A stretch of 24,458 bases of DNA from an uncultured Gemella sp. GTDB lineage: Bacteria > Bacillota > Bacilli > Staphylococcales > Gemellaceae. Under the pieces are notes generated by a model. That model saw only the letters and a program-made list of their open reading frames with translations, made no database searches and had not been told where the DNA came from. How positions within the stretch are numbered: the stretch's first letter is position 1; each line of letters begins with the position of its first letter. This document shows positions 16,415 to 23,005 of this stretch, one piece after another. The position numbers and the translations under genes are program-made. The stretch spans positions 1-24,458 of the forward strand of contig CAKMQF010000024.1 in the NCBI GenBank assembly GCA_927911745.1, in the 5' to 3' direction.

Positions 16415-17440
16415 CTATTTAACGATAACTGCTTTTTCTTGTTTTTCTATAACTTTTCCTACGATAGCACTCTTGATTTCAAGAGTATTAAGTTTTTCTA
16501 ATAATTCATGTGCTTCATCCTCTGGTAAGCTTATTAATAACCCACCTGAAGTTTGTGGATCATACATGATTTCTTCTAATGCAAAGTCTTTAACCTGATA
16601 TTCTACATTTGGCTCAACAAACGTTCTGTTTAATTGTCCTCCTGCAGTAATAACAAATTCATTGGCACATTTATATGCTTCTTCAATATACGGAATGTCT
16701 TTTGTATATACTTCTGCAGAATGTTTACCATCTAACATCTCTACAAGATGTCCTAGGAAACCAAATCCTGTGATATCTGTGCAACTATTTACGTTGAAAT
16801 CTTTCATCATTTGAGCAGAGTATTTATTAAGTGTTGTCATTTGTTTAACACTTTGAGAAAATGCTTCTTCAGAACACTCTTTAACCATGTGAGCTGTATT
16901 AATAATACTTACACCTAAAGGTTTTGTTACTATTAGTAAATCCCCTACTTTACAATTGTTGTTTTGTAATATTTTATCAGGATGAACAACTCCTGTTACT
17001 GATAAACCATATTTTGGTGTAGCATCATGAATAGAGTGACCTCCAGCAAGCACTCCCCCTGCTTCATGAACTTTCTCAGCTCCACCTTTTAATATTTGAT
17101 GTAATATTTCTAAGTCCATATTTTCTGGAAAGGCAACGATGTTTAGAGCTGAAATAACTTCTCCCCCCATTGCATACACATCACTTAGCGCATTAGTAGC
17201 TGCAATCTGCCCATATAAATATGGATCATTAATCATTGTTGTAAAGAAATCTAAAGTTTGAATAATCGCCTTATCTTCAGATATTTTATAAACAGCTGCA
17301 TCATCTGAAGATTCATATCCTACTATTAAATTTTTATCTTCTTTTTTAGGAAGATCTCTTAATATATCTGATAAGGCCCCCGGCCCTATTTTCGAGTTTC
17401 ACCCTCCGCAAACTATCATGTTCATTTTTTTCTCTGACAT
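16415..17440 (-). CDS. selD: selenophosphate synthetase containing selenocysteine (in-frame UGA)
   Basis: Makes selenophosphate from selenide and ATP, the Se donor for SelA. The ATG at 17440 follows AGGAGGTAAAT. Codon 14 is TGA (17401-17399), and the frame continues to TAA at 16415 without any other stop. The translation CGGUNSKIGPGAL matches the SelD active site, where E. coli has AGCGCKISP: Sec14 and Lys17 fall on Cys17 and Lys20. Later motifs also fit: SSDDAAVY, TLDFFTTMINDP, ATNALSDVYAMGG, AGGHSIHDATPKYGLSVTG, CTDITGFGFLGHL and DPQTSGGLLISLP. Corrected length is 341 residues, normal for the family. It is the first gene of the operon, so its level depends on UGA readthrough by the SelA/SelB encoded downstream. 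Confidence 0.95.
17371..17401 (-). promoter_or_regulatory. bacterial SECIS element of selD
   Basis: Nine bases after the UGA (17401-17399), AUAGGGCC (17389-17382) pairs with GGCCUUAU (17378-17371) over eight pairs including one G-U. The apical loop is GGG. The loop starts 17 nt after the UGA, within the 16-37 nt that I recall for bacterial SECIS, and begins with G as the rule requires. Confidence 0.8.
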
Positions 17441-17475
17441 ATTTACCTCCTGTGTTATAATACTACTTACCTATA

Positions 17476-17481
17476 ATTATA
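17476..17481 (-). promoter_or_regulatory. possible -10 box of the selenium operon
   Basis: TATAAT on the minus strand, 36 bases before the selD ATG. No good -35 is visible at 16-18 bases, so activation by a factor or a weak promoter is possible. Confidence 0.4.
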
Positions 17482-17526
17482 CTACTTCAGAACATTTTTT
17501 AAAAGTATTATTTAGTTATTTAATGT

Positions 17527-17574
17527 AAAAATAGACAACTAACTTAGAATCAATTTCATCTGTTAGTTGTCTAT
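17527..17574 (-). terminator. terminator upstream of selD, ending the 17.6-17.9 kb remnant transcript
   Basis: TAGACAACTAAC (17532-17543) and GTTAGTTGTCTA (17562-17573) are a perfect 12-bp stem, followed on the minus strand by TTTTT. Confidence 0.85.
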
Positions 17575-17587
17575 AATTTTTTATATT

Positions 17588-17926
17588 TTATTTTACAAAA
17601 CTCACGTGTACGTGATCATAGTGATTAGCAGTTACACCACCACGATCCGGCATTAAATTCCATGTATTCGCTGGACCATACATATTATATTGTGGCATAT
17701 AGAATCTTTGTTTCCAAATAATATAATATACACCTAATTCATTCATATTTTTAGTCAAGTACTCTGCAAGTTGATCTCCTTGTGCTGAACCTACTGGAAC
17801 CATAAAGTCAACCGACATACCTGTTCCATGTCCATGCCCAGTTCCGTCATCATCACCTGCACGATACATTGAGAAGCTAGTTATTCCGAATTTCTTAAAT
17901 TATTTACTTAACAAAATTCTCATCAT
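17588..17926 (-). pseudogene. remnant: C-terminal domain of a secreted cell-wall-associated protein
   Basis: The segment from about 17899 to 17588 encodes FKKFGITSFSMYRAGD, then GTGHGHGTGMSVDFMVP, YYIIWKQRFYMPQYN, GPANTWNLMPDRGG and HYDHVHVSF. This His/Asp-rich block is a known C-terminal domain of LysM-type and transglycosylase-like secreted proteins of Gram-positive bacteria, where it normally follows several hundred residues. Here everything upstream is missing. In the same frame an ATG pair at 17926-17921 is followed by eight codons and a TAA (17902-17900), then the domain. There is no ribosome-binding site or signal peptide. The terminator is still present. I read it as a decayed gene, perhaps after recombination with the neighbouring CAP locus. 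Confidence 0.7.
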
Positions 17927-17959
17927 AATGCTATTAATAAAAATAACAAACTTGTAATA

Positions 17960-17995
17960 TAAAAAACAGCTAACTAAGATTACTTAATTAGCTGT
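17960..17995 (-). terminator. terminator of the CAP-domain gene
   Basis: On the minus strand ACAGCTAATTAAG pairs with CTTAGTTAGCTGT (one mismatch-type pair) and is followed by TTTTT, 23 bp after the stop codon. Confidence 0.85.
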
Positions 17996-18017
17996 TAATA
18001 AATATTCAAATTAATTA

Positions 18018-19402
18018 TTAAATATAAGAGTTACCGTCTAAGAATTTTCCAGGAGTTGGAGTTGAACCATTATACCACCCTGTATTATCTTGATGTTGTA
18101 CTAAGAATACTTGACCATTAACTATTTTAACTCCTACACCCACTAGTGATGAAGTGTTTGAAAGAAGTGTATTTCTGTGTCCGTATTTATGAGCTGGCGT
18201 TACATTATGTTCTTCAGTGAATAATTCTTTTAATAAATTATAAGCAATTTGATCTACCGTTCCAGAATCTCCTACTTGAACTACATTGTACAAGATATTA
18301 TTCGCACCTGGGAAACCTGCATTTCTAGCAGCTTCTTGCTCTAGATTAGTTCCTAATCCATGAACTCCCGCATGCACTCCACCATTATTTGCCACGTAGT
18401 TAGCACGAGCTGCCGTTGCTGTATTTAATGCTGCATTTTCTGCTAATGGTTTTTTATTGTTGTTACCACGCAATTGATTTAATTGTCTGATAAATGATTG
18501 TTTAATTTGTTCTTCTTTACTTCCAGCAACTGGTGTTGTAGTTGCTGCTTGAGTAGTTTGTTTAGTAGCTTCAGTTTTTATTTCTGATTTTTGTTTCAGT
18601 TTTTTGCTTCTGTTTTTGAGTTATTTAACATAACACTTCTAAATCTTGATTCACCTGGTGTAGCAACTGTGTTCAATACTCCTGGTTTATCTGATGGAAC
18701 TACATTTGCTCCAGTATTTGGTTTAGCTACTGTTTCACTAGTTTTTGGTGTTTCAGCTTGTTTTACAGTATCTGCAGTTTTCGGTTGTTCTGCAGGTTTA
18801 GCAGTTTCAGCTGGCTTTTTAGTTTCTGTAGCTGGTGCTGAAGGTTTTGGTTGTTCCGCTTTAGCATTTGGATCTTTTTTCAGATCAGTAATACTTGGAA
18901 CTATTTGTTGGTTTATTCATTTTTTTCTTCTTTTTATTTTATTTTTTTTGATCATTGTTAGCTTTTTGTTGAGCTTTCACTTCATCTGTAGCTACTTCAT
19001 AGCTTACAGCAATTTTGAAAGTATGCCCTGCTAACTCAGTTGCAGTATTAAATGATTCTTTCTTCACGCCTGTATGAGGTAATTTTCTAGTTGGAACTTG
19101 TGCTTTCATATCTAATTCAACAACAACTTCTTCTCCAGCTTTGATAATATCTCTTTTAATTAAAATTGAGCTTTGTTTTCAGTTGTAATACGCGCTACAA
19201 CATTCGCTACTTCTTTATCGGCTACTAATTTAGCATAGAAGTGTCCTTCTTTTTCATATACACTTGCTTTTACATTTTTCACATTTACATCTACTGCGGC
19301 TGGTTGTACATCAATAGCTTTAGTAGGTACTGCAGTTATTCCTGAAAATAACACTAGTCCCGCTAGAACCTTACCAGTTAATTTTAATCCCTGTTTTCTC
19401 AT
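18018..19402 (-). CDS. secreted CAP-domain (SCP/PR1-like) protein, several frameshifts
   Basis: The start at 19402 follows AAGGAGAAAATACC and encodes a signal peptide (MRKQGLKLTGKVLAGLVLFS, then a cut near TKA). An N-terminal domain follows with VKASVYEKEGHFYAKLVADK and later ELAGHTFKIAVSYEVATDE; I do not recognise it. A low-complexity Pro/Ala/Lys/Thr linker comes next (KAEQPKPSAPATETKKPAE and on). The C-terminal CAP domain has QLRGNNNKKPLAENAALN, GGVHAGVHGLG and HNVTPAHKYGHRNTLLS, then GVGVKIVNGQVF. Frame breaks occur near 19166, in the A-rich tract around 18915-18955 (more than one), and near 18600. All are in or beside homopolymers. CAP proteins of bacteria are secreted or wall-associated with unclear function. 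No C-terminal anchor is present. Confidence 0.8.
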
Positions 19403-19449
19403 AGGTATTTTCTCCTTATTAATAATTCTTTAATAATTACTTCTCCTAT

Positions 19450-19479
19450 ATTATAATTCATTTTCTAAATCATAATCAA
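19450..19479 (-). promoter_or_regulatory. promoter of the CAP-domain gene
   Basis: On the minus strand TTGATT (19479-19474) and TATAAT (19455-19450) are 18 bases apart, 48 bases before the start codon. Confidence 0.65.
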
Positions 19480-19490
19480 TAGATTTTCAA

Positions 19491-19517
19491 TTTTGTAATA
19501 CAAAATACATTTTGTAA
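19491..19517. promoter_or_regulatory. overlapping palindromes upstream of the CAP promoter
   Basis: TTTTGTAATACAAAA (19491-19505) is a perfect palindrome around a central A. ACAAAAT-AC-ATTTTGT (19500-19515) overlaps it. They sit just upstream of the -35 box, where an activator or repressor would bind. Confidence 0.4.
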
Positions 19518-19532
19518 CATTTTAGAAATATT

Positions 19533-19546
19533 TGGAAACGTTTATG
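19533..19546. promoter_or_regulatory. near-match to a CcpA cre site
   Basis: TGGAAACGTTTATG matches the cre pattern except for one conserved C near its end. It lies about 55 bp upstream of the CAP -35 box. Carbon-catabolite control is possible but not shown. Confidence 0.3.
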
Positions 19547-19714
19547 TAATTTTAGTTTCTTTAGTTTTGATACTTACTTAAAATAAGAATTTTATCTTTA
19601 AAGTATTAATAGCCTTCAAAAAGCTTACTAAATAAGCATTTTATAAATATTCACAACTGAAAATTTAAAACTAAATTTAAAGTATATTTAAGGTTCAAAG
19701 ATTATAATTAATCC

Positions 19715-19794
19715 ATAACTAGTAAATAGTTATAAACTTCATAAACTTCCTTTTCTATAAGAGACCGAGACAAAAGTGCTCGGTTCTTTTTTTT
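19715..19794 (+). ncRNA. candidate small RNA ending in an orphan terminator
   Basis: A plus-strand terminator at 19764-19794 has no plus-strand gene upstream. TATAAT at 19703-19708 would start a transcript near 19715. That RNA would open with a hairpin (ATAACTA-GTAAA-TAGTTAT, 19715-19733), continue with an unpaired stretch holding AAACTTC twice and a C/U-rich CTTCCTTTTC, and end in the terminator. The -35 is poor; an alternative promoter (TTGATA at 19567-19572, TTTTAT at 19590-19595, spacing 17) would give about 190 nt. No Rfam family is recognised. Confidence 0.35.
19764..19794 (+). terminator. rho-independent terminator without a plus-strand gene
   Basis: ACCGAG (19764-19769) pairs with CTCGGT (19779-19784), followed by TC and eight T. 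The minus strand has no T run after it, so the direction is plus. Confidence 0.8.
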
Positions 19795-19798
19795 GTAT

Positions 19799-19850
19799 AA
19801 AAAGAGGGAGTAACTCTCAAATCTCGATTTTGTTGAGTCACTCCCTCTCA
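19799..19850 (-). repeat. palindromic repeat element, copy B, acting as terminator
   Basis: GAGGGAGTAACTC (19804-19816) pairs with GAGTCACTCCCTC (19835-19847) with one mismatch; the 18-base loop can form an inner AAATC/GATTT stem. On the minus strand a T run follows, so it should terminate the metallophosphoesterase transcript. The end sequence GAGTCACTCCCTCT is shared with copy A at 6108-6170. Confidence 0.7.
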
Positions 19851-19967
19851 GTTATTAGATATCCAAAAGCTTTTATAAAGCGAATTTATATATTAATAAA
19901 CCACTACATCTATGAGTTATAATATATACTTTTTTTAAAATTAAAGATTTTTGTATCCTCTCCTTTT
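19851..19967. other. AT-rich non-coding stretch
   Basis: Together with 19403-19850 this makes a 565-bp gap without a protein gene. Apart from the promoter, palindromes, candidate RNA and hairpins listed, I see no further structure. The section here is the probable 3' untranslated region of the metallophosphoesterase gene. Confidence 0.4.
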
Positions 19968-20690
19968 TTATTTCTCATAAATATCTTCTTTTAGAATAGA
20001 ACTTTGTTTTACCTTTAAATTCCCTTCTTCTATTACTACTATATTTAATTTTCCTCCGTAAACACAACCTCCATCTATATTTATTCTATTGCTTTTTTCT
20101 TCGTAATATGGTTCTTCTTTTACAGGGCTATGTCCATGAAACACCTTTTTATTATATTTTTCATTACTGCTTAAAAATGGTTCTCTTATCCAAATCATAT
20201 CTCTATGCGTTTGATTCCAAAAATTCTTCGTGAAATCTACCCCGGCATGAATAAAATAGTAATCTGAACTTTCATACCTTGTTGGAAGGTTCTTTATCCA
20301 TTTTCTCAAATGCTTATATTCATCAGCAAATTTTTTAAAATAAATACCTCTTGTTTCTACTGTAGCTTTCGGATAGAATGATTGCAATGTTGTTAATCCA
20401 CTATTCCTAAAATAATGATCTTGTCTTGCAGAAAGATTATTACTATATCTAGCCTCTTTTATCGCTAGGTTAAACATATCTTCATGATTTCCTAATAGCA
20501 CTACATGCTGAGGATTTTCCTGTTGAAGGTTATAGAAAAACTCCCAAACCAACTTTGTATTCTTTCCCCTGTCACACATATCACCTAAACAAATGAGTTT
20601 ATCATTCTTACTATTGAAATTTATTTCATCTAATAGTTTCTTCATCGTATAAAAGCTACCATGAATATCTGAAATTACTATTGTTCTCAT
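19968..20690 (-). CDS. metallophosphoesterase (Ser/Thr protein phosphatase-like)
   Basis: A 240-residue calcineurin-like phosphoesterase. The metal-binding motifs are in order: ISDIHGSF (residues 6-13), GDMCDRGKN (about 36-44), LLGNHEDMF (about 66-74), a His in FIHAGVDF (about 166-173) and FHGHSPV near the C-terminus. These are the motifs of the PPP-type bacterial phosphatases, such as PrpE/ApaH-like and lambda phosphatase-like enzymes. The substrate could be phosphoprotein or a dinucleotide polyphosphate; the sequence cannot decide. It is a single gene divergent from tehB, with its own promoter (20723-20751) and the palindromic repeat B as terminator. The ribosome-binding site is GTAGGTG. 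Confidence 0.88.
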   Translation of the reverse strand: MRTIVISDIHGSFYTMKKLLDEINFNSKNDKLICLGDMCDRGKNTKLVWEFFYNLQQENPQHVVLLGNHEDMFNLAIKEARYSNNLSARQDHYFRNSGLTTLQSFYPKATVETRGIYFKKFADEYKHLRKWIKNLPTRYESSDYYFIHAGVDFTKNFWNQTHRDMIWIREPFLSSNEKYNKKVFHGHSPVKEEPYYEEKSNRINIDGGCVYGGKLNIVVIEEGNLKVKQSSILKEDIYEK

Positions 20691-20722
20691 AAAAACACCT
20701 ACTTTATTTATCTCTTATTTCT

Positions 20723-20751
20723 ATAATAATGCAAAATTACAACATTGTAAA
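20723..20751 (-). promoter_or_regulatory. promoter of the metallophosphoesterase gene with a palindrome at -35
   Basis: On the minus strand TTTACA (20751-20746) and TATTAT (20728-20723) are 17 bases apart. TTACAA-CA-TTGTAA (20737-20750) overlaps the -35 box. Confidence 0.55.
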
Positions 20752-20843
20752 TAGCAATCTTCCAACTATACTAATCTCTTTTTCTACTATTTTACTTTTA
20801 TTTATTTTTTCTTTCGGTTATCATTTTAATCAAGCTTTTCACG

Positions 20844-20852
20844 TGATATAAT
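20844..20852 (+). promoter_or_regulatory. extended -10 promoter of tehB
   Basis: TGATATAAT is a TGnTATAAT extended -10 box, 30 bases before the start codon. No good -35 is seen. Confidence 0.55.
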
Positions 20853-20882
20853 GTTAGTAAATTATCCAGAAAGGAGTAGCAT

Positions 20883-21719
20883 ATGGAAAATAACTTGCTT
20901 TGTTTTAAAAGCACATCTAAGCTTACTGCTCTCTCTTTACCAAAAATTTATAAAGAGGGATTTTTCACAGAAGATGGTGTTTGGACAAAATTAACAATCA
21001 TAAAAGGTAAAATGAAATTTGCTTTTCTTAATTTAGAAAATGAAATTATTAGACAATATTCACTAAATCCCAAAAGTGAAGTTGAACTTATTGAACCTCT
21101 CAGTGTTTTTAAAATTACACCTAACTCTACGGATTTACAATTTAATCTAGAATTTTATTGTTCGCGTGAAGACTATTTCTATAATAAATATAATTTTAAT
21201 TATCCTCATCTTGAGGTTGTTAAAGCAACAAAATTTATAGAGCCATGTAAAACATTAGATCTTGGTGCAGGTCAAGGAAAAAATTCTTTATATCTCTCAT
21301 CATTAGATTTTAATATTACAGCAGTTGATATTAATGCTAAATTTTTACAAGATCTTGCTGATATTTCAATTAAAGAAAAATTAAATCTTAATGTATTTAA
21401 ATACGATATAACAGAGGCTAACATTAAAGATAGTTATGACTTTATCTTCTCCACTGATGTTTTTATGTATTTGAATCCAACAAGAATTCAAAGTATTATT
21501 ACTAACATAAAACAACAAACAAACCAAAACGGTTTTAATTTAATAGTTAGTGCATTAAACGCGACAAAACAAGGCTGTCCACTAACACCATTCCCATTTA
21601 CATTTATTGAAGGAGAACTAAAAGAGTATTACGAAGACTGGAGAATAATAAAATATGAAGAAAATATCACAGCTTCTCCTTATCCATATGCTATGATACT
21701 TGCTCAAAAAGTGTCATAA
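20883..21719 (+). CDS. tehB: TehB-type SAM-dependent methyltransferase (tellurite resistance family)
   Basis: A 278-residue two-domain protein. Residues 1-100 are the cupin-like N-terminal domain of the long TehB form (LICYK-like start NLLCFKSTSK, then VWTKLTIIKGKMKFAFL and FYCSREDYFYNKYN). The methyltransferase domain follows with the SAM loop TLDLGAGQGKNSLYLS (about 120-135), TAVDINAKFLQ, and DFIFSTDVFMYLNP. The order and spacing match H. influenzae TehB by eye. Such enzymes methylate tellurite, selenite and related oxyanions, giving resistance. That is suggestive beside a selenium operon, though the physiological substrate is unproven. AGAAAGGAG sets the start, and a bidirectional terminator follows. 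Confidence 0.9.
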   Translation: MENNLLCFKSTSKLTALSLPKIYKEGFFTEDGVWTKLTIIKGKMKFAFLNLENEIIRQYSLNPKSEVELIEPLSVFKITPNSTDLQFNLEFYCSREDYFYNKYNFNYPHLEVVKATKFIEPCKTLDLGAGQGKNSLYLSSLDFNITAVDINAKFLQDLADISIKEKLNLNVFKYDITEANIKDSYDFIFSTDVFMYLNPTRIQSIITNIKQQTNQNGFNLIVSALNATKQGCPLTPFPFTFIEGELKEYYEDWRIIKYEENITASPYPYAMILAQKVS

Positions 21720-21727
21720 TAAAAACT

Positions 21728-21764
21728 AAACCCCACAAGACTTTTCATTTTCTTGTGGGGTTTT
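21728..21764. terminator. bidirectional terminator between tehB and the acetyltransferase gene
   Basis: AAACCCCACAAGA (21728-21740) and TCTTGTGGGGTTT (21751-21763) form a perfect 13-bp stem, with T runs on both strands. It serves convergent genes. Confidence 0.92.
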
Positions 21765-21767
21765 CTT

Positions 21768-22271
21768 CTATTCAATATTTTCTCTAATATCTTTTTGATA
21801 CCAAACTACATCATACCAACGATTAAATTTATAACCTACTTTCTCAAAGTGAGCTACTTTTCTAAACCCTCTTTTTTCATGGAAAGAAATACTTCCTTCG
21901 TCTGGATAGGCAATACATGACGTCAATCTACATATTCCTCTGTCATAAAGTTGTTTTTCAAGTTCAGAATACAACTTCTCTCCAACACCTTTACCACGAG
22001 CTTTTTCATCTAGATAGATTGTAATCTCAGCTGTCCATTTGTATGCATCTTTTGGATAAAACTCACTAGCATAGGCGTATCCTAGTATGTCATTTCCTTC
22101 TGTTGCTACTAAAAACGGATATCTTTGTATAGCTTTCGAAATTTTCTCTTCAAACTCATGTACACTAGGTACTGTGTAATCAAAAGTAATGGCTGTATGT
22201 TCTACGTATGGTCTATAAATATTTACTAATTTTTCGGCATCTTCTAGTTCAACCGTTCTAATGTTTATCAT
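21768..22271 (-). CDS. GNAT acetyltransferase of the phosphinothricin/methionine sulfoximine (Pat) group
   Basis: A 167-residue protein. IRTVELEDAEKLVNIYRPYV is the start seen in the Pat/YncA group, followed by TAITFDYTVPSVHEF. The acetyl-CoA loop is EKARGKGVGEKLYSEL (about residues 90-105). RLTSCIAYPDEGSISFHEKR is the group-specific motif with the substrate-binding region, and WYDVVWYQKD the characteristic end. Members acetylate phosphinothricin, methionine sulfoximine and sulfone; the native role is often detoxification of amino-acid analogues. AAGGAGAAAATC is the ribosome-binding site. Its stop is just past the tehB terminator. Confidence 0.88.
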   Translation of the reverse strand: MINIRTVELEDAEKLVNIYRPYVEHTAITFDYTVPSVHEFEEKISKAIQRYPFLVATEGNDILGYAYASEFYPKDAYKWTAEITIYLDEKARGKGVGEKLYSELEKQLYDRGICRLTSCIAYPDEGSISFHEKRGFRKVAHFEKVGYKFNRWYDVVWYQKDIRENIE

Positions 22272-22281
22272 GATTTTCTCC

Positions 22282-22404
22282 TTAAATACTTTCTCTTACG
22301 AAATCAATAATTGCCTTAGTAGCTTCTTGTCGAGCTCTTCAAAACTTTTCCTACTCCATTTCCTTCTTGCATGTAATTTAATATTAGTACATATCCTATT
22401 TTAC
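22282..22404 (-). pseudogene. short C-terminal gene remnant, one frameshift
   Basis: Between ptpA and the acetyltransferase gene the minus strand keeps an open frame: GKIGYVLILNYMQEGNGVGK and, after dropping one A near 22340, VLRARQEATKAIIDFVRESI and a stop. It looks protein-like, but no start with a ribosome-binding site exists and a TAG precedes it directly. I do not recognise the family. It is probably the tail of a gene whose front was lost next to the ptpA stop codon. Confidence 0.35.
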
Positions 22405-22408
22405 CCTA

Positions 22409-22867
22409 TTAAAGATTATCTTTCTTGATTTTATCTAATAAAGCCGTACATCCTTTAGTTACATCATTGAATGTTGTTTTGAAATCTCCTGTATACCACG
22501 GATCATCGATAATTCTATCTTCTCCTGCATACTCTAATAATTTCTTAACCTCTCCTGTTTCTCTACCTGCAATAAATTTTTTAATATTTTCTATATTGCT
22601 GTCATCCATTCCTACGATATAATCTGCATCTAGGTCATTATCGTTTAGGATACGAGAATACATCCCTTCTACCCCTATACCAACTTTAGCAAGTTCTTTT
22701 CTAGTTCCACTGTGAACTGGATTACCGTGTTCCCAACTACTTGTTGCAGCTGAATCAATCAGTATTTTTTCACTTAAACCTTCTTTTTCTACCATATCTC
22801 TAAATATTGCTTCTGCCATAGGTGAACGACAGATATTTCCTAAACAGACAAATAACACTTTTACCAT
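22409..22867 (-). CDS. low-molecular-weight protein tyrosine phosphatase
   Basis: A 152-residue phosphatase. The P-loop VCLGNICRSPMAE has the nucleophile Cys8 and Arg14, and the general-acid loop is DDPWYTGDF (about residues 121-129), where the first Asp-Pro is the catalytic acid. SAATSSWEHGNPVH and YIVGMDDSN are the other family segments. It most resembles the PtpA/YfkJ branch of Gram-positive bacteria, which dephosphorylate phosphotyrosine or phosphoarginine proteins and, in S. aureus, act in host cells. The protein has no signal peptide. A promoter with an extended -10 lies upstream, and an IS element is inserted some 40 bp beyond that. Confidence 0.92.
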   Translation of the reverse strand: MVKVLFVCLGNICRSPMAEAIFRDMVEKEGLSEKILIDSAATSSWEHGNPVHSGTRKELAKVGIGVEGMYSRILNDNDLDADYIVGMDDSNIENIKKFIAGRETGEVKKLLEYAGEDRIIDDPWYTGDFKTTFNDVTKGCTALLDKIKKDNL

Positions 22868-22903
22868 TTTTTCAATACCTCATTTATATTTATTATCTAT
22901 CTT

Positions 22904-22909
22904 ATTATA
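22904..22909 (-). promoter_or_regulatory. extended -10 box of the tyrosine phosphatase promoter
   Basis: TGTTATAAT on the minus strand is an extended -10 box 37 bases before the start codon. Upstream sequence is still native for about 38 bp before the IS end. Confidence 0.55.
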
Positions 22910-22947
22910 ACACAAAGAGATTAATTCAACATAATAAAGACATAAGC

Positions 22948-22972
22948 TGATCTGACCCCAAAAAGTTAGACT
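22948..22972. repeat. right terminal inverted repeat of the IS element
   Basis: TGATCTGACCCCAAAAAGTT is typical of the orfB-side ends of IS150-group elements. The exact boundary could be 22948 or 22953; the matching left end is not available to decide. Confidence 0.6.
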
Positions 22973-23005
22973 TAGGATAGCGTAGTAGTTATAATGACTG
23001 CTACA

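Noticed and set aside
18915..18955. In-frame TGA in the A-rich tract of the CAP gene as a second selenocysteine codon
   Set aside because: It lies in low-complexity sequence with several indels, no hairpin follows, and no conserved Cys or Sec motif is nearby.
18591..19034. Plus-strand open frame rich in Val, Ser, Phe opposite the CAP gene
   Set aside because: It is a mirror of the Pro/Ala/Lys/Thr linker in the antisense frame, has no ribosome-binding site, and the minus-strand protein is well supported.
18915..19110. LPHTG in the CAP protein as a sortase signal
   Set aside because: It is internal, followed by a soluble domain and linker, with no hydrophobic stretch or basic tail, so it cannot be a wall-sorting signal.
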